DNA from: Eubacteriales bacterium
Lineage (GTDB): Bacteria > Bacillota > Clostridia > Peptostreptococcales > Anaerovoracaceae
Direction of reading: 5' to 3'
DNA: 51,467 nucleotides
Assembly (NCBI GenBank): GCA_028704515.1
Contig: JAQWFH010000009.1
Span: 1-51,467, forward strand
The notes under the pieces are model-generated. The model was not told the DNA's origin. It searched no databases and saw nothing but the letters and a program-made list of their open reading frames with translations. The number at the start of each line of letters is the position of its first letter. The first letter of the stretch is position 1. A program made the position numbers and the translations under genes. This document shows, one piece after another, positions 45,519 to 51,467 of the stretch.

Positions 45519-45572
45519 AATGGATGAATGCAACTTACAATTATATAGAAGAATAAGATCGGGAGGATGAAT

Positions 45573-46391
45573 ATGAAGAATGTGCTTTTGAGTATAGAAT
45601 ACGATGGAACGAACTTCTGCGGTTGGCAAAGACAACCCGCGAAGAGGACTGTTCAGGGCGAGCTGGAAAAAGTATTGGCAGATTTGTGCTGCGTGGAGGT
45701 GAGCCTGAACGGGACAAGTAGAACGGATGCCGGCGTGCATGCGCTGGGGCAACGCGCATGCTTCAAGGGGGAGTTTGCAATCCCCCTTGAGAATATTGGT
45801 CGCGCAGCGAACAATATTCTCGCCGGTGGCAACAGACATAAGGCTGGGGATGTACGAATCAAAGAAGTGCAGGAAATGCCGCTTGACTTTCATGCGCGTT
45901 TCGATGCCAAGGGCAAGACCTATCTGTACCGGCTTGCCACGGGAGAAGTACCGAGCGTCTTCGCGCGCAACTACAGCTATTTTATAAAAGATCCGTTGGA
46001 TGTCGCGCTGATGAGCGAGGCGGCAGCGCATATTGTCGGCAAGCATGATTTTAAGTGCTTCGAAGCCGCCGGCGGCAACCCGCGCGAAACGACGGTGCGT
46101 ACAATCACGGCACTCGAGGTGACCGAAGCGGACGGCGGCATTACCCTCGCGGTCACCGGCGACGGCTTCCTCTACAACATGGTGCGCATCATTACAGGCA
46201 CGCTCGTCGATGTCGGCTCCGGGCGCATCAGGCCGGACGAGATCCCCGGCATAATCACCTCCTGCGATAGACAGAATGCGGGGCATACAGCACCGCCGCA
46301 GGGGCTGTATCTGGCGGAGGTTTATTTCGATCGGCTTCCGGAAATCAAAACCGGGAAAAAATTGCAGCAAAATTCGATTTTTAACGTCTAA
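45573..46391 (+). CDS. truA: tRNA pseudouridine(38-40) synthase TruA
   Basis: The 272-residue enzyme modifies uridines in the anticodon arm of many tRNAs. Visible are the N-terminal YDGTNFCGWQRQ, the catalytic aspartate in SRTDAGVHALGQ near residue 51, and the C-terminal FLYNMVRIITGTLVDVGSGRI. Length is normal. ATG 45573 lies six bases after GGGAGG; the ATG at 45567 abuts it. The last two thirds are strikingly GC-rich (46081-46200 counts to about 62% by hand), unlike neighbouring housekeeping genes, which suggests recombination or transfer. Confidence 0.93.
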   Translation: MKNVLLSIEYDGTNFCGWQRQPAKRTVQGELEKVLADLCCVEVSLNGTSRTDAGVHALGQRACFKGEFAIPLENIGRAANNILAGGNRHKAGDVRIKEVQEMPLDFHARFDAKGKTYLYRLATGEVPSVFARNYSYFIKDPLDVALMSEAAAHIVGKHDFKCFEAAGGNPRETTVRTITALEVTEADGGITLAVTGDGFLYNMVRIITGTLVDVGSGRIRPDEIPGIITSCDRQNAGHTAPPQGLYLAEVYFDRLPEIKTGKKLQQNSIFNV

Positions 46392-46578
46392 TAATATAAA
46401 AATCAAGCCAGTCCATATTCAAGGTCAGGGCTATGTACCGAAACTATTTATAACTATACAAAACCGCTTACATATCCTGACATAAAAGCTAATAGGCATC
46501 AAGTCTTGTATTATGATACATAACTTGGCAATCTAAGCTGGGGTTTAGGATATAATCGTAAGGGGGGGCATGAAATAG

Positions 46579-46953
46579 ATGAATTTTTCTCTTAAAAATA
46601 TAATAGGGCTTAACCTGTGCTTAATTATAATGACAGCTTATTATATACATATTGGAGCAGCCCTTTCAATAGTTATAAAGTTTTACTTTTTTTGTATGCT
46701 GCTTTCGTGGATTCTGTATTTTTTGGAAAAGAAAAGCAGACTACTATCAATATTTACGCTTATCGTAAGCTTTGACATTGGATTTGCAATACTTTTCTTT
46801 AAGGCATATCACGCAAATATTCCTCATTCAATTGTACCATATAGTCCCTATATTCTAATAACGATACTGGTTAATATATACGCTTTCTGTTATTTTCAAG
46901 CTACTCGGAAAGATATTTGTAGCATACTTAAGAAAAAAGAAAAAGGTGGGTGA
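46579..46953 (+). CDS. Small four-helix membrane protein of unknown function
   Basis: The 124-residue product is almost entirely hydrophobic, with four membrane segments (about 9-27, 31-50, 57-78 and 90-108) and a basic end (KKKEKGG). AAGGGGGGG lies shortly before the ATG. A TATAAT at 46551-46556 could be a -10 box, but the best -35 (TTGGCA) is 20 bases away. No family is recognised. Its stop overlaps a GTG (GTGA) that opens the next, interrupted frame. Confidence 0.6.
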   Translation: MNFSLKNIIGLNLCLIIMTAYYIHIGAALSIVIKFYFFCMLLSWILYFLEKKSRLLSIFTLIVSFDIGFAILFFKAYHANIPHSIVPYSPYILITILVNIYAFCYFQATRKDICSILKKKEKGG

Positions 46954-47477
46954 GTGTATTATCGGGAGAAAAAGAAGAACTGTTGAAGTTGCCCGGGGTT
47001 TCGGAAGATTAAAGCGGCTGTATTTTAATTCCGTTTAAAGTTGGAGAGAAATTGGAAGTTGCTTTGCCGAATGGGAGTATCATCCTATATAGTTTGGAGT
47101 TCAAAACAAATAATGATAAGAGCGACAGTCAAACAGTGTCTTTGCGTAAAGAGTATAAATATAAAGTGAAGGATGCTTTCGCAACTGCAGATATAATTGC
47201 AACCGCAGACTGTGATTGGACCAATGACAGTGTAACAATTACGAACTTTAATCATACTGTTGTGGGGGATAATTCTTTTGGTGATATTGATATATCAAAC
47301 GAAAAGAATACTATTTTAGTGAAAGCGGGGAGCGCTGCAGAGGCAGAAGCGGCAGGCAATATTGCATTTATATTTGATAAAACGTTTACGCAAAGTTCGG
47401 AATTAATGGCATATAGACTTCGGTTGATTGTGCATGCAGACAGCCCACAATCCGCAGTCATTAAATTAATTATGTAA
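46950..47477 (+). pseudogene. Interrupted small secreted-type gene (in-frame stop)
   Basis: A frame beginning at GTG 46950, next to AAAGGTGG and overlapping the previous stop, runs 20 codons to TAA 47010-47012 and then stays open in the same frame to 47477. The downstream part (SGCILIPFKVGEKLEVALPNGS onward at 47013) looks coding well before the first usable start, TTG 47052. The main portion is beta-rich and Asp/Asn/Thr-rich. Either this is one gene broken by a nonsense codon, or a 141-residue protein from TTG 47052 with no clear ribosome binding site. No family recognised. Confidence 0.45.
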
Positions 47478-47517
47478 CGATATTGGAATAGTATTTTATA
47501 ATCATTGGGCGTGACAA

Positions 47518-48068
47518 ATGAACATAAAGGAATATAGATTCATAACTACATTTATCATAGTGGTATCATTTTTATTAGCAATCGTGATGTTTGCTTTTTC
47601 TTTCATGGACGATATCACCAAAACACAATGGTTGGCATTTAGAATTTCGGAGATTTTGAATACATTAATTGTGGGGCTCGCGCTGCGGCTTTTAATTGTT
47701 TACGGGAACCAAAAGTTCTGAGGGCTGCTGTTTTAGCGATTCATTTCTTTCCCAAATTGGCGGTTACATTATATGTAATTACTCCGATATTTGCTTCGAT
47801 CCTATCCTACATCAAGATATCAATGCAAAAAAGCATGCCAGTTTGCTTCAGCCGAATCATTAACATTATAATAGTTATTCTTTTTCTTGTTGAGATAATT
47901 GCTTTTTATCCTCTTTTGAGTTTATTGATATTCGGAACAATGCCTTTCTATCCGCCGACAGGCATCTTTACAATGATTACCCGAAACATAATGACTACAC
48001 TCTTTTTCTGCTTACAACTGTGCGCTTTAGTCTATGATCTCTTTTTTAGAAGAAATAAGGAAGTGTGA
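47518..48068 (+). pseudogene. Membrane protein gene split by a frameshift
   Basis: The first frame (47518-47721, 67 codons, two membrane helices) ends YGNQKF-stop. The -1 frame continues from about 47712 without any stop (KVLRAAVLAIHFFPKLAVTLYVIT) to 48068, adding three or four more helices and a basic end (FFRRNKEV). Joined, they make a plausible protein of about 183 residues with five or six helices. The shift point CCAAAAG is not a classical slippery heptamer, so a real frameshift mutation (or sequencing error) is more likely than programmed slippage. Family unknown. Confidence 0.6.
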
Positions 48069-48087
48069 CAAGGAAGTGCCTACCCAT

Positions 48088-48133
48088 AATTATCAGAAAA
48101 TTCAATAAGTTAATAAGTTGAGTGACAGGCACC
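48088..48133 (+). repeat. 46-bp inverted repeat, left copy
   Basis: Matches the reverse complement of 51027-51072 at 43 of 46 positions with no gap; the inner end is GTTGAGTGACAGGCACC. It lies 14 bases from the ATPase stop codon. Confidence 0.9.
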
Positions 48134-48147
48134 CCTTGTTCAGTTAA

Positions 48148-50781
48148 TTATGTCAAGCTAACAGTATTATGCCTTTTTTGCATTTTCCAGCTGACTAATT
48201 GGATCAACTGAATAATCGGAAGGTTTGCAAAGGCCAGTAGCCATATGGCAGCCAGTTGAGGCAGAGCTAGTTCTACTACCTTAAATACGCTGTGAAGTCC
48301 AGGAATCAGAAGAACGCCGTTAATCAGTACAAAACCGATGACAAAGGCTCCCAACAGGGATTTGTTGTTCCAGAAACGCCTTGTGAACAGCAGAGGACGA
48401 TCAGATTTACAGTTAAATCCGTGGAACAGACGGCCCATACATAATGTCCCGAAGGCCATAGTTGTTCCTGTGGCCGCTCCACCTACAGAGAGACCCATCA
48501 GGAAAGCAATTATAGTAGTCGCACCAATGGAAACTCCCCCAATTCCTATTTTTTTCAAGAAATCTTTCGTCAGTATGGACTCATTTTTTGGCCGGGGCGG
48601 CTGTTCCATTACATCCTTTGAATGAGGCTCCAGACCCAGGGCAATAGCAGGGAGGCTGTCTGTCAGCAGGTTGATAAATAGCAGGTGAACTGGGGCAAAG
48701 GGAACTGGAAGAGTGGCCAGTGAAGCGAACAGCACGGTCAGTATAGCGGCAAAATTTCCAGATAACAGAAACTTGATGGCGTTTTTAATATTTCTGTATA
48801 CATTTCTGCCATTTTCAACAGCTTTGACAATTGTAGCGAAATTATCATCCACTAGAACCATGGCAGCTGCATCCTTGGCCACTTCGCTGCCGGTGATCCC
48901 CATGGCAATACCGATATCGGCCTGTTTCAAGGCGGGAGCGTCATTTACACCGTCCCCTGTCATAGCCACAATATTTCCTTTTTCCTGCCATGCGCTTACA
49001 ATCCGGATTTTATGCTCTGGAGAAACTCGGGCATAAACAGAGATATTTTCTACGAAATCTCTTAATTCTTCATCGCTGAGATTTTCAATTTCTGCTCCTT
49101 CACAAGCTTCCCCATCTTCTTTTAAAATACCGATGCGCTTTGCAATGGCAGAGGCTGTAATTTTATGATCTCCAGTAATCATTACAGGTTTAATTCCTGC
49201 CTGAATACATTGAGAAACTGCATCCATGGATTCTTCTCTCGGGGGATCCATCATGGATACCAGACCCAGGAAAGTAAAATGGTTTTCCTCCTCTACAGTA
49301 AGGGGACGGGGTTCATCCAGGACTTTGTATCCAAAGGCTAGCACACGCAGGCCGTTTCTAGAAAAGCCTTCATTTACAGAGGCCAGTTCCTTTGCCTCTT
49401 CTTCCGTATAAGGGATCAGTTGACCGTCTTTTTGAATATAATCGATTCGCTTGGAAAGAACATCTACTGCCCCCTTTATAATCATCGTGTATTTTCCGTC
49501 AATCTCGTGTGCTGTGGACATCAGCTTCCGATCGCTGTCAAAAGGAATCTCGTCGATGCGGGGACAACTCATGCGGACAACAGCTGCAGGCATGTCTAGT
49601 TTGGTTCCCAGATTGATCAGGGCAGTTTCTGTAGGGTCTCCAATTTCCGTACCGCCTTCATTTGATGAGTCATTGCATAGAATACTGAAATCTAAAAGTT
49701 TTGCCTGATACGGGTCATTTATATTAATTTCGTCGGCGGGAATGGTTTTTCCATTAATATAATAATGCTCAACTGTCATCTTGTTTTGAGTCAATGTTCC
49801 CGTTTTATCGGAGCAGATTACCGATACACTACCCAGCCCTTCCACTGCCTGGAGTTTTCTTACAATGGCATTTTCTTTGACCATTTTCTGTGTTCCGAAA
49901 GAAAGCACTATGGTAACAATGGAGCTCAGAGCTTCCGGAATAGCAGCTACTGCCAAGGCTACTGCAAACAAAAATGCGTCTATAACCTGTCCGCCTTGGA
50001 GTATGTTGATTACGAACAGAATTGCGCAGATCACCAGAATCAGAATGGAAAGCTTTTGCCCGAACTGATCTAAATTTACTTGAAGCGGCGTCCTTTTTTC
50101 CGACGTATTTTTCAGCAGCTGTGCAATCTTGCCGACTTCCGTATTCATACCCGTATTCGTCACCACAAAAGAACCTCGGCCATAAGTAACAAAGCTTCCA
50201 GAAAAGGCCATATTGGACTGATCTCCTAAAGGAACGTCTCCTTGGATGAGATTTAAACTTTTTTCTACACTTACGCTTTCTCCAGTCAAAGCACTTTCAT
50301 TTACTTTCAGGCTGGCGTTTTCAATCAGCCTGCCATCAGCAGGAATAAGATCCCCTGCTTCCAAACAAACAATATCTCCTACAGTTACCTCCTCTGATGG
50401 GAGGGATACTAAAGTTCCGTCACGAAGAACCTTTGCTGCAGGCGCAGATAATGATTTGAGACTATCTAGAGATTGCTCTGCTTTTACTGTCTGCACCGTT
50501 CCCAATATAGCATTTACCACGATTACTGCCACAATTACAATTGTACTCTCCCAGTCTCCTAGGAAGCCCGAAACGGCAGCGGCGATAATCAGAATAATGA
50601 CGAGAAAATCCTTGAACTGTTCTAGGAATATTTGAAGAACGGATTTCTTTTTCCCCTCTATCAGCTTGTTCTTGCCGTATTTTTCCTGGTTCTCTTTTGC
50701 TTGTGTAGAAGATAATCCATTAACTGAGCTGTTAAGATCTTCTAGAACTTCCTCTGTTGTTTGGTTATAAAAAACTTTCAT
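48148..50781 (-). CDS. P-type cation ATPase (Ca2+/Mn2+ type)
   Basis: The 877-residue pump has the full P2-type set: an N-terminal cation ATPase domain, TGES in the actuator domain, membrane motif AIPEAL, phosphorylation motif SDKTGTLTQNKM, MTGDHKITA, and hinge TGDGVNDAPALKQADIGIAMG. About ten membrane helices are expected. It resembles Firmicutes Ca2+ ATPases (YloB-like, PMCA/SERCA group). A probable Mn2+ riboswitch upstream argues for Mn2+ (and/or Ca2+) export. ATG 50781 follows GGAGG by ten bases; a start five codons upstream would swallow the ribosome binding site. Confidence 0.9.
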   Translation of the reverse strand: MKVFYNQTTEEVLEDLNSSVNGLSSTQAKENQEKYGKNKLIEGKKKSVLQIFLEQFKDFLVIILIIAAAVSGFLGDWESTIVIVAVIVVNAILGTVQTVKAEQSLDSLKSLSAPAAKVLRDGTLVSLPSEEVTVGDIVCLEAGDLIPADGRLIENASLKVNESALTGESVSVEKSLNLIQGDVPLGDQSNMAFSGSFVTYGRGSFVVTNTGMNTEVGKIAQLLKNTSEKRTPLQVNLDQFGQKLSILILVICAILFVINILQGGQVIDAFLFAVALAVAAIPEALSSIVTIVLSFGTQKMVKENAIVRKLQAVEGLGSVSVICSDKTGTLTQNKMTVEHYYINGKTIPADEININDPYQAKLLDFSILCNDSSNEGGTEIGDPTETALINLGTKLDMPAAVVRMSCPRIDEIPFDSDRKLMSTAHEIDGKYTMIIKGAVDVLSKRIDYIQKDGQLIPYTEEEAKELASVNEGFSRNGLRVLAFGYKVLDEPRPLTVEEENHFTFLGLVSMMDPPREESMDAVSQCIQAGIKPVMITGDHKITASAIAKRIGILKEDGEACEGAEIENLSDEELRDFVENISVYARVSPEHKIRIVSAWQEKGNIVAMTGDGVNDAPALKQADIGIAMGITGSEVAKDAAAMVLVDDNFATIVKAVENGRNVYRNIKNAIKFLLSGNFAAILTVLFASLATLPVPFAPVHLLFINLLTDSLPAIALGLEPHSKDVMEQPPRPKNESILTKDFLKKIGIGGVSIGATTIIAFLMGLSVGGAATGTTMAFGTLCMGRLFHGFNCKSDRPLLFTRRFWNNKSLLGAFVIGFVLINGVLLIPGLHSVFKVVELALPQLAAIWLLAFANLPIIQLIQLVSWKMQKRHNTVSLT

Positions 50782-50824
50782 GATATATTCCTCCATTTGA
50801 ATATTGTTGCCAGATATACAAAAA

Positions 50825-50870
50825 AGCGAGACTTTTATTGCATATCAAAATCTGCAATAAAAATCTCGCT
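50825..50870 (-). terminator. Intrinsic terminator in the ATPase leader (attenuator)
   Basis: Stem AGCGAGA/TCTCGCT (50825-50831 with 50864-50870) continues after a C-A mismatch into TTTTATTGCA/TGCAATAAAA (50833-50842 with 50853-50862). On the minus strand it is followed by TTTTTT, about 40 bases before the ATPase start. A terminator between promoter and gene implies conditional read-through. Confidence 0.8.
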
Positions 50871-50871
50871 A

Positions 50872-50967
50872 TTTAATCGTGACACGGATGAAAATTGGGT
50901 CATCGTCCTGACGATATCACGCACATCTGATGCTCAAAGCCAGATGCAAGCTACTCCTTTTTATTAT
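50872..50967 (-). ncRNA. Candidate yybP-ykoY manganese riboswitch
   Basis: Read on the minus strand, the leader starts with AAAAAGGAGTAGC (50962-50950), close to the conserved yybP-ykoY segment GGGGAGUAGC. A hairpin CATCTG/CAGATG follows, then GATATCGTCAGGACGATGACCC, resembling the family's second conserved loop region. The family senses Mn2+ and commonly controls P-type ATPases, TerC-like and MntP exporters. Here it sits between a promoter and a terminator hairpin ahead of such an ATPase. Identification is from memory of the motif; a covariance-model search would decide. Confidence 0.6.
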
Positions 50968-50973
50968 GAAATA

Positions 50974-51002
50974 AGTCTACACTGTATTGAAAGCTCGGTC
51001 AA
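50974..51002 (-). promoter_or_regulatory. Promoter of the riboswitch-ATPase transcript
   Basis: On the minus strand TTGACC (51002-50997), 17 bases, then TAGACT (50979-50974). Transcription would begin near 50967, just before the conserved GGAGTAGC segment. Confidence 0.6.
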
Positions 51003-51026
51003 GTTTTTTTATTCAAAACAATTAAC

Positions 51027-51072
51027 GGTGCCTGTCACTCAACTTATTAACCTATTGAATATTCTGGTAATT
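51027..51072 (-). repeat. 46-bp inverted repeat, right copy
   Basis: Inverted copy of 48088-48133, three mismatches, no gap. Its inner end GGTGCCTGTCAC faces the ATPase promoter, 24 bases away. Confidence 0.9.
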
Positions 51073-51092
51073 CATTATAATATTAGCAACAG

Positions 51093-51128
51093 GAAGCATC
51101 CAACGGTTAGAAATATTGGAGATGCTTC
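51093..51128. repeat. Hairpin 1 in the terminal non-coding region
   Basis: GAAGCATC (51093-51100) pairs with GATGCTTC (51121-51128), loop 20 bases. Confidence 0.5.
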
Positions 51129-51135
51129 TTTGTCG

Positions 51136-51184
51136 GAGGGTCGAAATGTGCGCAGAACATTTTCTTTGCACATTTCGACTCCTC
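51136..51184. repeat. Hairpin 2 in the terminal non-coding region
   Basis: GTCGAAATGTGC (51140-51151) pairs perfectly with GCACATTTCGAC (51168-51179), and GAGG/CCTC extends the stem past a single bulged T. No T-run follows. Confidence 0.65.
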
Positions 51185-51467
51185 TTAAAACCACATTTCA
51201 GCGGTAAGGGATTGAATTTTATGAAAAATTTGTTAGTATGTAGGCAAAAGCTCTTAAAATTTGCAGTATACTCAGTATTTCTATGAAAAAATTGCTCAAT
51301 TTCGCACCTTGTTTTGCACTTGATGTTTTGAGCGAAGCGAAAGATAGTGTCTACTAACCTATGAAAAAACATAGCAAGCACCTTGAGAGCTGAATAACGA
51401 AGATAGGAACAAAAAAGAAGGGACTAGAAGCATTTATCCCACGGTCCGCTTGACAGTGAGCCTCCTC

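Larger units (their letters stand above)
45076..45572. other. GC-rich intergenic zone with long direct repeats
   Basis: This 497-base gap between the prepilin peptidase gene and truA holds two 153-bp direct repeats around a long imperfect palindrome. It is clearly more GC-rich than most of the window. Open frames here are only repeat read-through; no credible start with a ribosome binding site is seen. Confidence 0.7.
51073..51467. other. Terminal non-coding region
   Basis: No gene with a believable start and ribosome binding site is seen in the last 395 bases. It holds two hairpins and, near 51380-51400, a segment CACCTTGAGAGCTGAATAAC that resembles the CCTTGAAAACTGAATAAC sequences I recall from clostridial rRNA leaders and spacers. 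An rRNA operon may therefore begin just beyond the window; this is weak inference. Confidence 0.35.

Noticed and set aside
45411..46406. Long open frame of 331 codons on the minus strand opposite truA
   Set aside because: It is the antisense of a well supported TruA and runs on into repeat copy 2. High GC in truA suppresses stops on the other strand, and no ribosome binding site or known domain is seen.
47705..47725. Programmed -1 frameshift in the split membrane protein gene
   Set aside because: The site CCAAAAG is not an X-XXY-YYZ heptamer and no convincing downstream stimulatory structure was seen; mutation is simpler.
48088..51072. Insertion sequence or composite transposon as the explanation for the inverted repeats
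   Set aside because: No transposase lies between or beside the repeats and no target-site duplication is evident, so an IS call is not supported; the repeats are reported on their own.

Overview
The window reads as the chromosome of an anaerobic Gram-positive bacterium of the class Clostridia. The signs are strong AAGGAGG-type ribosome binding sites, frequent TTG/GTG starts, moderately AT-rich DNA, a ferredoxin-dependent 2-oxoacid oxidoreductase, a CoA-transferase, a MocR regulator beside an ECF S component, UPF0182, YlmH, a heterodimeric ABC exporter and LexA/DinR-type SOS boxes. No phage genes, transposase or CRISPR array was seen. Genus cannot be fixed from sequence reading alone.

Layout. 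0.1-3.1 kb: minus-strand operon of an alpha/beta hydrolase, a condensation-type acyltransferase and a zinc-ribbon membrane protein. 3.3-5.6 kb: two tandem paralogues, each holding two copies of a helical domain of unknown function. 5.7-10.4 kb: 2-oxoacid:ferredoxin oxidoreductase operon (gamma, delta, alpha, beta) ending in a CoA-transferase, divergent from an IclR regulator across a 12-bp inverted repeat that contains both -35 boxes. 11.2-15.7 kb: YlmH-like S4 protein and a heterodimeric ABC exporter with one degenerate ATPase site. 15.8-18.3 kb: minus-strand operon of SPFH protein, ribbon-helix-helix protein and iron-type alcohol dehydrogenase. 18.3-23.9 kb: aminotransferase plus BaiN-like flavoprotein, a small charged protein, a lipoprotein, tRNA-Lys(CTT), a FabG-like reductase and an Asn-rich repeat mini-protein. 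24-29.7 kb: membrane protein, zinc-ribbon membrane protein and UPF0182 protein. 29.8-33 kb: long glutamine synthetase and SerRS. 33.1-36.4 kb: MocR regulator divergent from an ECF S component, with a patatin phospholipase convergent to it. 36.5-43.6 kb: an SOS-box-controlled radical SAM/DUF4130 pair, then sirtuin, SurE, isochorismatase-like, DUF2156 and GlnRS. 43.6-46.4 kb: orphan histidine kinase, prepilin peptidase, a GC-rich repeat zone and truA. 46.5-48.1 kb: a partly broken locus of small genes. 48.1-51.1 kb: a P-type ATPase behind a probable Mn2+ (yybP-ykoY) riboswitch, the whole unit framed by 46-bp inverted repeats. The last 400 bases are non-coding and hairpin-rich.

The strongest leads are: (1) the two SOS boxes over the promoter of the radical SAM/DUF4130 pair, which make an uncharacterised gene pair a likely DNA-damage response system; (2) the riboswitch-ATPase unit framed by inverted repeats; (3) a MocR regulator whose PLP-binding lysine is replaced by serine; (4) 153-bp direct repeats around a palindromic spacer next to a GC-rich truA.
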